From NCBI RefSeq assembly GCF_000821185.2, contig NZ_CP050855.1, positions 2,046,001-2,110,000 on the forward strand: DNA of 64,000 nucleotides, given 5' to 3'. The position numbers were made by a program, and so were the translations under genes. The notes beneath the pieces are model-generated. The model ran no database searches. It was given only the letters and a program-made list of their open reading frames with translations, and was not told the DNA's origin. The DNA comes from Serratia symbiotica. Its GTDB lineage: Bacteria; Pseudomonadota; Gammaproteobacteria; Enterobacterales; Enterobacteriaceae. Position 1 is the stretch's first letter, and every line of letters starts with the position of its first letter. Shown piece after piece: positions 39,452-51,474 of this stretch.

Positions 39452-40605
39452 GTTTAGTTAATGGTGTTGGGATCTCATTCGGGTGCGTCCGAATTCTTAT
39501 CGGCGCATTTTCTGTTGTATATCTCCTCGACCATGGGTTGACACTGACTGAAATTGGATGGATAAAATCATTCCAAGCTGCCGTGATTGTATTTGTGGAT
39601 ATACCACTATCTCACATTTCTGATAAATACAGCAGAAAGTTTTCCATTACTCTTAGTGCTTTTTGCGCTTCTATATGGTTATATCTCACAGGGGCAAGCG
39701 ATCACTTTTATGGTTTTTTGGTTGCTGAATTTTTCAATGCTTTATCTTTAGGCTTAATGTCAGGAACTTTTAATTCATATCTTTATGATGTTTCTAAAAA
39801 TAATGATAAAAATGAAATCGCTGAGAAAATTTTTTCACGATATCAGAAAAATCATTTTTTCTTCATGGGAATTTTCTCTCTTGTCGGGGCTGTTCTTTAC
39901 TCACAGAATAATATTAATGTCTGGTATATTTCTGCTGCACTTATGTTTTTAGTTTTCATATCCTCTCTTTTCCTACCAAAAGACAACCTCAATAAATCTG
40001 GTAATTCCGCAACTCTAAAAGAGACTTTAAATAATATCATGACTTCAGTTTTTGGTAAGAAGTCTGATACTAAAAACTTTATTTTTATCAACATTGTTTT
40101 TTCTATGTTCTTACAAATACTAATTCAATATTGGCAGGTCATGATGACCTACAGTTCAGAGTTTCTTGATAAAAAGATATTACTCGGCGTTGTATTTTTC
40201 GCAATTCTAATGTCGCAATCTCTTGCAGGGCTTGCTATAGAGAGATCTAAAAACAAACTAGTGCTAAAAATAACTTTATCTTTCTCGTTGCTTTTATCTG
40301 GATCTTTTTCTGTTATCAGCATGTATTATCCAATTTTAACTTTACCATCGTTATGTTCGATTTTCTTCACTATGTCTACATTTGCCAGCCTAAGTCTCTC
40401 TCAGTTAGTAGAAAATACACCAAGAGATATTAGGTCCACATTACTATCTTCACTCGCTGTATTATCTAAGATAGTCATGTTTATTATAATGCCCATTTCT
40501 GCAATACTCATTAATAAACTTGGTGTGAACTTTAATCTTATCCTCATCCTCACCATGTTTTTTTGCATCAAATACATCATTACTCCAACAGACAACAGAG
40601 AATGA
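39436..40605 (+). CDS. mccC: Microcin C exporter, MFS family
   Basis: This 389-residue membrane protein has twelve hydrophobic segments in the two-times-six arrangement of the major facilitator superfamily. A typical MFS loop motif (DIPLSHISDKYSRKFSIT) lies between helices 2 and 3. In E. coli, MccC pumps out the microcin and gives partial immunity. The start overlaps mccB by 16 bases, indicating coupled translation; ATG 39436 (MSKSVSLVNG) is more likely than ATG 39427. Composition is as AT-rich as mccB. No mccD, mccE or mccF follows. Confidence 0.88.
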   Translation: MSKSVSLVNGVGISFGCVRILIGAFSVVYLLDHGLTLTEIGWIKSFQAAVIVFVDIPLSHISDKYSRKFSITLSAFCASIWLYLTGASDHFYGFLVAEFFNALSLGLMSGTFNSYLYDVSKNNDKNEIAEKIFSRYQKNHFFFMGIFSLVGAVLYSQNNINVWYISAALMFLVFISSLFLPKDNLNKSGNSATLKETLNNIMTSVFGKKSDTKNFIFINIVFSMFLQILIQYWQVMMTYSSEFLDKKILLGVVFFAILMSQSLAGLAIERSKNKLVLKITLSFSLLLSGSFSVISMYYPILTLPSLCSIFFTMSTFASLSLSQLVENTPRDIRSTLLSSLAVLSKIVMFIIMPISAILINKLGVNFNLILILTMFFCIKYIITPTDNRE

Positions 40606-40810
40606 GGCGAAATGTGTTAAGCAGTGAATAAATTACGTCAAGGGGCGTGACGCTCAACGGAACGGTTTAACACGCAAAGGATTTTTGTCCGATAAATCAG
40701 AACACTAAGGACAGTTAAAAACAGGGATAAAATGGCATCTTTTAAATCGTAAAATGGCAAATAGTGTACACGTATTTCTGTTAATCGATTTTTCAGACAG
40801 TTTTCTCGCC
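40606..40810. other. Non-coding tail of the microcin block
   Basis: AT-rich sequence without a real ORF. It contains GACGCTCAACGGAACGG, which mirrors the GAAACGAAAAC/GTTCC motifs further on only weakly. It separates mccC from the plasmid-origin-like match at 40811. Confidence 0.3.
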
Positions 40811-40845
40811 TAAACGTGAGTTTTCGTTCCACTGAGCATCAGCCC
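40811..40845 (+). other. ColE1/pMB1 plasmid origin-flank match
   Basis: The segment contains AACGTGAGTTTTCGTTCCAC, then TGAGC and, with one difference and one missing base, the CGTCAGACCCC that follows it in ColE1/pMB1 plasmids. As I recall, this string flanks the RNA II/origin region of those plasmids. RNA I/RNA II itself is not present; IS3 debris cuts in directly after. Confidence 0.6.
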
Positions 40846-40933
40846 CCTGGTAGAGATCCTCGACCAGAATTACACTTATTCAGAGGCCGCGAAGGCGATG
40901 AATATCAGCCTGTCTGCCATCAACCGCTGGGGG
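40841..40933 (+). pseudogene. IS3-family OrfA fragment
   Basis: The + strand reads LVEILDQNYTYSEAAKAMN, then ISLSAINRWG. It matches the helix-turn-helix portion of the OrfA at 27812-28012. It has been cut on the right by the IS1-type end at 40934. Confidence 0.65.
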
Positions 40934-41216
40934 GGTAATGACTCCAATTGGTTGAATTTGATCTACAATGCAACCTTGTGAGGTTTACTCTTGGCTTGCG
41001 TTAATGTTTATTGTCCCCGTTGTGATTCTGCTTTGGTTTATCGCCATAGTCAAAATCCTAAAGGCCAAAGCTGTTTCCTTTGTCGTGAATGCTGTTCTGT
41101 ATTCCAGTTGACCTACACTTATCAGGCCAGAAAACCGGGGGTTAAAGGGCTAATCGTTGATATGGCCTTTAACGGCGCAGGCATTCGGGATACGGCAAGA
41201 ACGCCAAAAGTCGGTA
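40934..41216 (+). pseudogene. IS1-family remnant (InsA part)
   Basis: GGTAATGACTCCAA at 40934 is an IS1 terminal repeat. It is followed by an InsA-like frame, [20 protein letters not shown] to [20 protein letters not shown] and [17 protein letters not shown], containing the zinc-finger cysteines. Homology ends near 41216, where pflA begins. InsB and the right end are lost. The frame runs on into pflA, but the fusion ORF is accidental. Confidence 0.75.
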
Positions 41217-41661
41217 TCAACACCTGTTTAGACACCAACGACTTTATCCGCCGCTATGACCTGGTGATCGACGAACTGCTGGATGCCACCGATTTGGTGG
41301 ATGCTGGATCTGAAACAGACGAACGACGATATCCACCAAAGCCTTGGTTGGCGTTTCTAACTGGCGCATGTTGGAATGCGCTCGCTACCTGGCAAAGCGC
41401 AATCAGCACTCATAGGTTGGCTATGTCATTGTGCCGGGCTGGTCAGACGATGACAAGTCAGCGCATATGCTGGGTGAGTTTACCCAAAACATGACCAACA
41501 TCGAGAAAATAGAACTGCTGCCTTATCACCAACTGGGCAAGCACAAATGGGAAGTAATGGGTGAAAAGTACACATTAGACGGCGTACAGCCACCTAAGCC
41601 CGATACGATGGATAACCTCAAAGCCATCCTTGAGAGCTACAGCCATAAAGTGATGTATTGA
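41217..41661 (+). pseudogene. pflA: pflA 3' part: pyruvate formate-lyase activating enzyme
   Basis: The fragment reads [20 protein letters not shown], then [10 protein letters not shown] with a shift, then [20 protein letters not shown] and YHQLGKHKWEVMGEKYTLDG, ending SYSHKVMY-stop. This is the C-terminal 60 percent of PflA. The radical-SAM CxxxCxxC motif is in the lost N-terminus. Frameshifts lie near 41305 and 41400. With pflB and focA absent, anaerobic pyruvate cleavage by this system is gone. Confidence 0.85.
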
Positions 41662-41879
41662 ACCATTGCGACCCAATGCGAAAACCAGCAGCATAGGCGA
41701 GTGTTTTATTTTTTCAGCAATATCAGCGCCAGCGCAGCAGTCATAACAAACAGCCAACGATCAGCCTAATTTGCACGGCAAGCAAAAAAGGCAGGTGTTT
41801 CCGACAGATGACTCGGTGCGGCTGGCGATGTGTCATTTTATTATCGAGTTCAGTGATCGCCTAAGCGATCGCGGTAATA

Positions 41880-42015
41880 CGGTATCAGCGCCTGGGGATT
41901 AATCAACCTCATCCCTGAGGTTCGGCCTGCGGCCCAGCGCAAGCACTGTTCAAATCGGTTACCGACCGATTTGAACAGCATTGCCGCCTTCCTGCCACTC
42001 GAATTATTTAGGGTA
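41880..42015 (+). repeat. Dispersed repeat family C, copy 1
   Basis: The unit reads GCCTGGGGATTAATCAACC, CTGTTCAAATCGGTTACCGA, CCGATTTGAACAGCATTGCC and ends CTCGAATTATTTAGGGTATA. The inverted repeat CTGTTCAAATCGGT/ACCGATTTGAACAG can form a long stem. It lies just past the serS stop; a second copy flanks the other side of serS. Confidence 0.8.
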
Positions 42016-42037
42016 TAGCATTATTTATAGGCGCTTT

Positions 42038-43348
<1,311 letters not shown>

Positions 43349-43374
43349 TTATTGAAAGAAAGTTTGTGTTTTAT

Positions 43375-43573
43375 ACCCATTACGCTTCAAGTTGCCTGTG
43401 CGCTAGCTTTCCACTCTCACTCCAGTCACTTAACAGTGTAAGCTTCTGGGGATGAATAAACCTCATCCTTGGGGTTAAGCCTGCAGCCAGCGCAAACGCT
43501 GTTCAAATCGGTTCCTGACCGATTTGAACAGCGTTTGCGCCTTCCTGCAACTCGAATTATTTAGGGTATATAC
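43375..43573 (+). repeat. Dispersed repeat family C, copy 2, with a 23-base hairpin
   Basis: The copy begins ATACCCATTACGCTTCAAG and ends CTCGAATTATTTAGGGTATA. Between them, 43490-43512 and 43518-43540 are perfect inverted repeats of 23 bases with a 5-base loop (TCCTG). It separates serS and rarA, neighbours in E. coli. Copy 1 has the same core with mismatches in the outer stem. Confidence 0.85.
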
Positions 43574-43634
43574 GGCTGATCTATCGCCATCTCAAGGAAG
43601 AGTGATACCCGCTAACCTTACCGCAACGGCAACG

Positions 43635-44978
43635 CTAGCGGTAGCGTTTTGTCTGGCTATTTTGATCCTGTTCAGCCAGCCATGCCAGCTTCTCGCCAAT
43701 TTTACCTTCCAACCCACGAGAGGTCGGTTGATAGTAACGCGTATTGACCATTTCTGGCGGAAAATAGCTCTCACCGGCAGCGTAGGCGTGGGCTTCGTCG
43801 TGGGCGTAACGGTACTCAGCCCCCAGCCCCATCGCTTTCATCAGCTTGGTCGGCGCGTTGCGCAGATGTTCCGGCACATCGTAATCAGCCTGTTCTCTGG
43901 CATCGCGCATCGCCGCTTTGAAGGCGGTATAAACCGCATTGCTCTTCGGCGCACAGGCCAGGTAGACGATTGCCTGTGCGATGGCGCGTTCGCCTTCCGC
44001 AGGCCCCACGCGTGTGAAACAATCCCAGGCGGCGATCGCCACCTGCATGCCGCGCGGATCGGCGTTGCCGATATCTTCAGAGGCAATCGCCAGCAGACGG
44101 CGCGCCACGTACAGCGGGTCACCGCCAGCAGTGATAATACGTGCATACCAGTACAGTGCGGCGTCTGGTGCCGAACCGCGCACCGATTTATGTAATGCAG
44201 AGATCAGGTCGTAATAGCGATCCCCTTTATTGTCGAAGCGTGCACTGCGTTCACCCAATACCTCTTTCAGCAGTTCGGGCGTCAGTACTTTCATCCCTTT
44301 GGTGTCGATTTCCGCCATATCAGCCATCATTTCCAAGCTGTTCAGCGCCCGGCGCGCGTCACCCCCCACCAGTTCCGACAACATACGGCGCGTCTCTTCC
44401 GGCAATTCGATATTCTGGCCACCTAAGCCACGCTTACTGTCGTTCATCGCCTGATCCAGTACCTGGCTGATGTCCCCAGCAGCCAACGCCTTTAGCAGAT
44501 AAACGCGGGCGCGCGACAACAATGCCGAGTTGAGTTCAAATGAGGGGTTTTCGGTGGTCGCACCGATAAAGGTGATGGTGCCGTCTTCGATATGTGGCAG
44601 AAAAGCATCCTGCTGGCTTTTATTGAACCGGTGTACCTCATCAACAAACAGGATAGTGCGGCGGCCAGCTCTACGGTTTTGCCGTGCATGCTCGATCGCC
44701 TCGCGGATTTCTTTAATGCCGGAAGTGACAGCGGAAATGCGCTCGACATCCGCCTGACCATAACGGCCGATTAACTCTGCCAGCGTTGTTTTCCCGGTGC
44801 CGGGTGGGCCCCACAAAATCATCGAGTGCAACTGCCCGGCTTCAATGGCGCGTGGCAGCGGCTTGCCAGCGGCCAACAGATGCTGCTGGCCAATATATTG
44901 CACCAACGTGGTCGGCCGCATGCGGGCGGCCAACGGCTGGAACTCATTTTGGAAAAAATCAAGCGACAGATTACTCAC
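43635..44978 (-). CDS. rarA: Replication-associated recombination protein A
   Basis: RarA (MgsA) is an AAA+ ATPase related to clamp loaders that acts at stalled replication forks. Walker A is [17 protein letters not shown] (about residues 55-71) and Walker [18 protein letters not shown] (about 108-124). The 447-residue length matches the E. coli protein. It begins seven bases after the lolA stop, the conserved lolA-rarA pair. Confidence 0.96.
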   Translation of the reverse strand: MSNLSLDFFQNEFQPLAARMRPTTLVQYIGQQHLLAAGKPLPRAIEAGQLHSMILWGPPGTGKTTLAELIGRYGQADVERISAVTSGIKEIREAIEHARQNRRAGRRTILFVDEVHRFNKSQQDAFLPHIEDGTITFIGATTENPSFELNSALLSRARVYLLKALAAGDISQVLDQAMNDSKRGLGGQNIELPEETRRMLSELVGGDARRALNSLEMMADMAEIDTKGMKVLTPELLKEVLGERSARFDNKGDRYYDLISALHKSVRGSAPDAALYWYARIITAGGDPLYVARRLLAIASEDIGNADPRGMQVAIAAWDCFTRVGPAEGERAIAQAIVYLACAPKSNAVYTAFKAAMRDAREQADYDVPEHLRNAPTKLMKAMGLGAEYRYAHDEAHAYAAGESYFPPEMVNTRYYQPTSRGLEGKIGEKLAWLAEQDQNSQTKRYR

Positions 44979-44985
44979 TGGTGCC

Positions 44986-45597
44986 TCACTGACGCTGGTC
45001 GTCCAGCGTCACCCCCTGTGGCGGGATAAATGTGAATTTGGTGGCATCGGCAGAAACGTCCTGCTGGCTTTTCAGCACATAGGTACTGCGTTGCCCATCC
45101 TGCTCCACCGCAGCGAAACTGCGGATAGTGCCGCTATGAGTCACAGTAATGGCGAACTGCTTCAGGTTACCGCTGCTGGATTTTGGCGTCAGCTCAAAAT
45201 CATCGCCTTTCTGCTTAACCTGGTATTGTTTCCAATCATTGGCATTGTTGCGGGTGATCAGCATGAACGGTGTCTTGCCGGTGGCATTCTTCAGCCAGGT
45301 CGCCGTCACCTGCTCAACGAATGGGTTATAGAACCATAGGGTCTGACCATCGGAAATTAACACACTCTCATCCGGCGAGGTCATGTGCCAATTAAACAAG
45401 TTCGGGCGTTTTATCCACAGTTCGCCTGCGCCCTGTTGAACCGCAGCGCCATCACTACTGGTGACAGTCTGAGAGAAGTGGGCGTGGAAGCTGTTCACTT
45501 TAGCCAGACGATTTTGCAAATCCTGCGTGGCGTCAGCCAGCACGGAGGTGGACGCAAATCCCGAAAGCAGACAGCAGGCCACTAACAGTTTTTTCAT
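44986..45597 (-). CDS. lolA: Outer-membrane lipoprotein carrier protein
   Basis: LolA is the periplasmic chaperone that carries lipoproteins from LolCDE to LolB. Residues 1-21 are a Sec signal peptide ([21 protein letters not shown]). The mature part has the LolA beta-barrel features, for example [31 protein letters not shown] and [11 protein letters not shown]. The 203-residue length is standard. It sits between ftsK and rarA. Confidence 0.96.
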   Translation of the reverse strand: MKKLLVACCLLSGFASTSVLADATQDLQNRLAKVNSFHAHFSQTVTSSDGAAVQQGAGELWIKRPNLFNWHMTSPDESVLISDGQTLWFYNPFVEQVTATWLKNATGKTPFMLITRNNANDWKQYQVKQKGDDFELTPKSSSGNLKQFAITVTHSGTIRSFAAVEQDGQRSTYVLKSQQDVSADATKFTFIPPQGVTLDDQRQ

Positions 45598-45732
45598 TAT
45601 TCCAGATACCTTATGAAATACGTTAACCGCAAGGCGGTGCCGTGCGAGCCAAATTACCCCTAACCACCGTTACCCTATCCGAAGCCACTTCACCTATTAC
45701 AAGCAAAAGCCAGGGGTTACACTTCTTTGCAC

Positions 45733-45753
45733 AAGGGCCGCTTAGCGGCCCTT
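45733..45753. terminator. Probable ftsK terminator
   Basis: AAGGGCCGC (45733-45741), loop TTA and GCGGCCCTT (45745-45753) form a 9-base GC-rich stem 31 bases beyond the ftsK stop. The U-tract on the minus strand is poor, so termination may be partial. Confidence 0.5.
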
Positions 45754-45783
45754 TATAATTGAATCACAGTGGTTAGACGTGCG

Positions 45784-48700
45784 TCAGTCTTGCCGTGGTG
45801 GTGCCAGTACCTCGCGGTTGCCGTTATGCCCCTGCTCGCTGACAATACCCTGCGCTTCCATCTGTTCGATGATACGCGCGGCGCGGTTATAGCCAATGCG
45901 GAATTGGCGCTGAACGCCGGAGATGGAGGCACGGCGCTTTTCCACCACGAACTCCACCGCTTGATCAAACAGCGGATCAAGATCGTCATCGCCCTCCATG
46001 CCGCCTGCACTCCCTTCACCCTCTTCACCGCCACTGAGTATCCCCTCTTTATACTGGGGACGCTCACGCGCTTTCCAATCCTTAACCACGGCGTGCACTT
46101 CCTGATCACGCACAAATGCGCCATGCACGCGTACCGGAATTGAGGAGTTCGGTGCCAGATACAGCATATCCCCCATCCCTAACAGCGATTCGGCACCGCC
46201 TTGGTCAAGGATAGTACGCGAATCAATCTTGCTGGATACGGTAAAAGCAATACGTGTTGGGATATTAGCCTTGATCAGGCCGGTGATCACATCCACCGAC
46301 GGACGCTGGGTCGCCAGCACCAGGTGGATACCCGCCGCACGCGCTTTCTGTGCCAGACGGGCAATGAGTTCTTCGACTTTTTTGCCGACTGTCATGATCA
46401 GATCGGCGAATTCGTCAACCATCACCACGATATAAGGCTCTTTCTCCAACACAGGTGGTGTGATGTCCATGCTATCTGTCGGTTTCCAGAATGGATCTGG
46501 GATCGGGCGGCCCATAGCTTCAGCCTGATCGACGCGCTCGTTGTAGCCAGCCAGGTTACGCACGCCCAATGCAGACATCAGCTTGTAACGGCGTTCCATC
46601 TCCGCCACACACCAGCGCAATGCATTGGCGGCATCTTTCATATCGGTCACTACGTCGGTCAACAGATGCGGTATACCTTCGTAGACTGACAGCTCCAGCA
46701 TTTTTGGGTCGATCATGATAAAGCGCACCTCTTTCGGCGTCGCCTTATACAAGATGCTCAGGATCATCGCGTTGACCCCGACTGATTTACCTGAACCCGT
46801 AGTACCTGCCACCAACAGGTGCGGCATTTTGCCCAGTTCGGCTACCACCGGCTCGCCAGAGATATCTTTACCCAGCACGATAGACAATGGCGACGGATTG
46901 TCGCGGAATGCTGGGCAATCCAGTACTTCTCGCAGATACACGGTTTGACGTTTGGTGTTCGGCAACTCCAGCCCTACATACGGTCTGCCGGGGATCACTT
47001 CAACCACGCGCACCGCCGAGGTTGACAGTGAACGAGCCAGATCACGCGATAGGTTGGAAATACGCGCGGCTTTGACCCCCGGTGCTAAATCTAGCTCGAA
47101 ACGGGTGATCACCGGCCCCGGTAGAATATCCACTACCTCGGCTTTGACCCGGTAATCAGCCAGGCTAGCTTCCACCAAACGTGCTTTTTGTTCTAGCTCA
47201 AAGGAATCCACCGGTTCCACCTCTTTCGGGGCTTCTGCCAGCAGAGCTAGTGTTGGCAGCGGGGTAGTCGGCTTCTGCAACGGCATATCATTGCGCATCA
47301 GAAACGGGTGGATCAGGCTATCTATCTCAGGTTGTGATGCAGCAGGCTTAGACTGACCACAAGGGCTATCACTTTGCTGTTCAGTACGCTCTTCCAACGA
47401 GGGTGACAAACTGAGCTGTGGCTCGCTAGGATCATCGTCCACCAGACCGTCCATCGGGGAAAAACTGAAAGCGTTGTAGGTATCAACTTGGCTTACCGCA
47501 GGGGGTTGCACAGCAGGCTTATGTTGCCCATAGCGTGCCTGCTGCTGTTCACTGAACGCCTGGTGCAGCACGGCGCGCTGCTGGCCGTCTTCGTGTTGCC
47601 GGTCAGCAGCGTCAGGCTGTGGTGGCTCTACCGCACCCTGACGCTGTTTATGCTCGGCGGCGCGCTGCGAAGGCAGCTTGATACCATAGGACGCCAGTGC
47701 GCGCCGGGTGGGAATACGTACCGGATTTGGTCGGGGCAATTCAGGGCCTATGCCCTGTTTGACCTGCGGGTTGCCATCGCTGGTCGCGGCAAAGGCTGGC
47801 ATAAAGGTATTAGCGACACCCGCAGCTACCTGAGATTTCTTGCTGCCAAACAGCGTGTCCGCTGCATCAGCAAATGAACTGCTGACGTTGCTCTGTGATG
47901 GCGCGGAGAAATCAAACGGCGAATGATCGCGCCGCAGCGTTGCATCAGGTTCCGGCAAATTGTTGTCACATCGTGGTTCATCAGCGTGCTGATAGGGATC
48001 AACGGTGCAAGCCACCTTAGGTGCTGGCGTTTCCTCTGGGATCTCAACTGAATACAGCGGCGGTAGTGTATTTTCCGCTAGTACGTTCATCGGATGCTGG
48101 CTGACCGAAGCCCGCTCAACGCTCATCGGCGATGCCTGCACAATAATCGGCGCAGCTTCACTATCATCATCCTCGTTATTGCTGGCGCAGATGCCGCTGA
48201 ACAGCGGCTCCCCAGAATCTGCCACCGCCACTTCGGCAGTTTCCACCAGGACTTTAGGCGCGGATAACAGTACATCGTCATCTAGCGTAGCCGCCCCTTG
48301 CACTGTGGGTTTAGGCTCATCGACGGCATAGCCACTGTCATCGCTGTAATTGAGTTCTTCGCGGCGCGAACGGTTGGTCATAAAGGTAGCAACACCCAGC
48401 ACCGCACCGCCGATCTTCTCGGCGATCATCAGCCATGACCAGCCGGTGAACAGCGTCACCCCTGCCGCCCAAATACAAAGTAGCACCAGCGTAGCACCAA
48501 CACCGCTAAATTGAGGTAGCATGGCATTACTGAGTAAGCTACCGATAACACCGCCGGATGCAAAGTAATAAAGATCGTCAACATTCAGCGCGGCCAGGCC
48601 GCAGAAGGTGAACACCATCGCCAGCGTGCCGATCAGACGCAATGAGAGCGCAAAATAGTCGATATACTCGCTGCTGCCACGCTGCTGGCGATAGGCTACC

Positions 48701-48984
48701 CAGCACAGAACCAGCATAATCGGCGGTATCGCATAGGCGATCACCCCAAAGATAAATAACAGCATATCGGCCATCCAAGCACCGATGCCACCGCCAAAAT
48801 TACGAATAGGTTCATGCCACGCTGTCTGCGACCAGCTTGGGTCAGAGGGATTAAAACTGAGCAGCGCAACCATAAGGTAAACGGCAAAAACCGCTATTAC
48901 GATCAACACAGCCTCCAGCAAACGCTGGCCACTGCTGAGTTTTTTCAAGGTAACTGCTTTATCTTCTGTATATTCCTGGCTCAA
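45784..48984 (-). CDS. ftsK: DNA translocase FtsK
   Basis: FtsK anchors at the septum, pumps DNA and activates XerCD recombination at dif. Four membrane helices occupy about residues 15-170, then a long low-complexity linker (about 200-530) and the motor. Walker A is [20 protein letters not shown] and the Walker B region [15 protein letters not shown]. The C-terminal winged-helix gamma domain reads [21 protein letters not shown] place the start at TTG 48984 with GGAGAG upstream, giving [19 protein letters not shown], which aligns with E. coli MSQEYTEDK. At about 1066 residues it is shorter than E. coli FtsK (1329), by a shorter linker. Confidence 0.95.
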   Translation of the reverse strand: MSQEYTEDKAVTLKKLSSGQRLLEAVLIVIAVFAVYLMVALLSFNPSDPSWSQTAWHEPIRNFGGGIGAWMADMLLFIFGVIAYAIPPIMLVLCWVAYRQQRGSSEYIDYFALSLRLIGTLAMVFTFCGLAALNVDDLYYFASGGVIGSLLSNAMLPQFSGVGATLVLLCIWAAGVTLFTGWSWLMIAEKIGGAVLGVATFMTNRSRREELNYSDDSGYAVDEPKPTVQGAATLDDDVLLSAPKVLVETAEVAVADSGEPLFSGICASNNEDDDSEAAPIIVQASPMSVERASVSQHPMNVLAENTLPPLYSVEIPEETPAPKVACTVDPYQHADEPRCDNNLPEPDATLRRDHSPFDFSAPSQSNVSSSFADAADTLFGSKKSQVAAGVANTFMPAFAATSDGNPQVKQGIGPELPRPNPVRIPTRRALASYGIKLPSQRAAEHKQRQGAVEPPQPDAADRQHEDGQQRAVLHQAFSEQQQARYGQHKPAVQPPAVSQVDTYNAFSFSPMDGLVDDDPSEPQLSLSPSLEERTEQQSDSPCGQSKPAASQPEIDSLIHPFLMRNDMPLQKPTTPLPTLALLAEAPKEVEPVDSFELEQKARLVEASLADYRVKAEVVDILPGPVITRFELDLAPGVKAARISNLSRDLARSLSTSAVRVVEVIPGRPYVGLELPNTKRQTVYLREVLDCPAFRDNPSPLSIVLGKDISGEPVVAELGKMPHLLVAGTTGSGKSVGVNAMILSILYKATPKEVRFIMIDPKMLELSVYEGIPHLLTDVVTDMKDAANALRWCVAEMERRYKLMSALGVRNLAGYNERVDQAEAMGRPIPDPFWKPTDSMDITPPVLEKEPYIVVMVDEFADLIMTVGKKVEELIARLAQKARAAGIHLVLATQRPSVDVITGLIKANIPTRIAFTVSSKIDSRTILDQGGAESLLGMGDMLYLAPNSSIPVRVHGAFVRDQEVHAVVKDWKARERPQYKEGILSGGEEGEGSAGGMEGDDDLDPLFDQAVEFVVEKRRASISGVQRQFRIGYNRAARIIEQMEAQGIVSEQGHNGNREVLAPPRQD

Positions 48985-49097
48985 AAAAGGCTCTCCAGGT
49001 TCCTGTAGTTGGCATAGCAACAGCACCGAAGCGCTTCCCCGGCACTGAAACTGTATGGATAAACAGGAGTGTAACCAATTTAATCAGGTTTTGCACC

Positions 49098-49592
49098 TTA
49101 ACGTGTTTTGATCACCAGACGGTTGCTCTGTTTAACTTCTTCCATGACCACGTAAGTGCGGGTGTCGTTAACCCCCGGCAAACGCAGCAGTGTTTCACCC
49201 AGTAGCTTGCGGTAAGCCGACATGTCCGGCACACGGGTTTTCAACAGGTAGTCGAAATCACCGGAAACCAGATGACACTCCTGAATTTCTTCAAGCTTTT
49301 GCACTGCTGAGTTAAATTGCTCAAACACATCCGGCGCGCCACGATTTAGCGTGATTTCCACGAAAACCAGCAAGGAGGCATCCAGATAATGCGGATTAAG
49401 CAATGCGGTGTAGCCATGAATAAAACTCTGGCGCTCAAGGCGTCGCACACGTTCTAAACAGGGCGTTGGAGATAACCCCACACGCTTCGAAAGCTCCACG
49501 TTCGAAATACGGCCATCCTTCTGTAGCTCGTTCAGGATATTGCGGTCGATACGATCAAGATCTTTGCCAGGGCGTTTCTTATTCTCTGCCAT
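49098..49592 (-). CDS. lrp: Leucine-responsive regulatory protein
   Basis: Lrp is a global regulator of amino acid metabolism, transport and fimbriae that responds to leucine. It has an N-terminal helix-turn-helix (LDRIDRNILNELQKDGRISN, LSKRVGLSPTPCLERVRRLE) and the C-terminal RAM ligand-binding domain. It has 164 residues and is nearly identical to E. coli Lrp as I remember it. It is transcribed away from trxB. Its own upstream region would carry the autoregulatory sites. Confidence 0.97.
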   Translation of the reverse strand: MAENKKRPGKDLDRIDRNILNELQKDGRISNVELSKRVGLSPTPCLERVRRLERQSFIHGYTALLNPHYLDASLLVFVEITLNRGAPDVFEQFNSAVQKLEEIQECHLVSGDFDYLLKTRVPDMSAYRKLLGETLLRLPGVNDTRTYVVMEEVKQSNRLVIKTR

Positions 49593-51119
<1,527 letters not shown>

Positions 51120-51474
51120 CCCGGACTTTATCTCAATGGCTACGCTTGCAGGACAAAGGGGGAATTTACCTCCAATGAGATCCACGCCGCTGCCAACCCG
51201 CTGTTTAACGGCACCAAGCCGGAAAAAGCGACAAGCGGCAGCGGGATTTTGCCGCATCGGACGTTGGATAACAGGATTTCTTGCCTAAAAGCCGTCTCAG
51301 CGTGGCTGAGGCTATTTATCCAGCGAATTTTGACCACTTTATTATTTTCGGTCTGCTGGATGACGGGGTAACATTAGCTTTTGTTGGTTCGCTTCAAGTT
51401 GAGGCAACCACTTTTTTAACAGCATATAACCTTGTTTGTAACAAACAGGTGCCAGCAGTGCAGACTCTATTCTG
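51120..51474. other. trxB-cydD intergenic region
   Basis: These 355 bases have no reliable ORF. GTCTCAGCGTGGCTGAGGC near 51294 is an imperfect hairpin that could end trxB transcription. The cydDC promoter should lie near the right end, but I cannot point to clear boxes. Confidence 0.3.

Noticed and set aside
37514..40810. Retron, toxin-antitoxin or phage-defence system
   Set aside because: No reverse transcriptase, paired toxin/antitoxin ORFs or nuclease were seen. ThiF plus MFS plus a heptapeptide is explained by microcin C.
43524..44195. A 223-codon + strand frame opposite rarA
   Set aside because: It starts inside repeat C and overlaps rarA antisense throughout, with no protein-family features.
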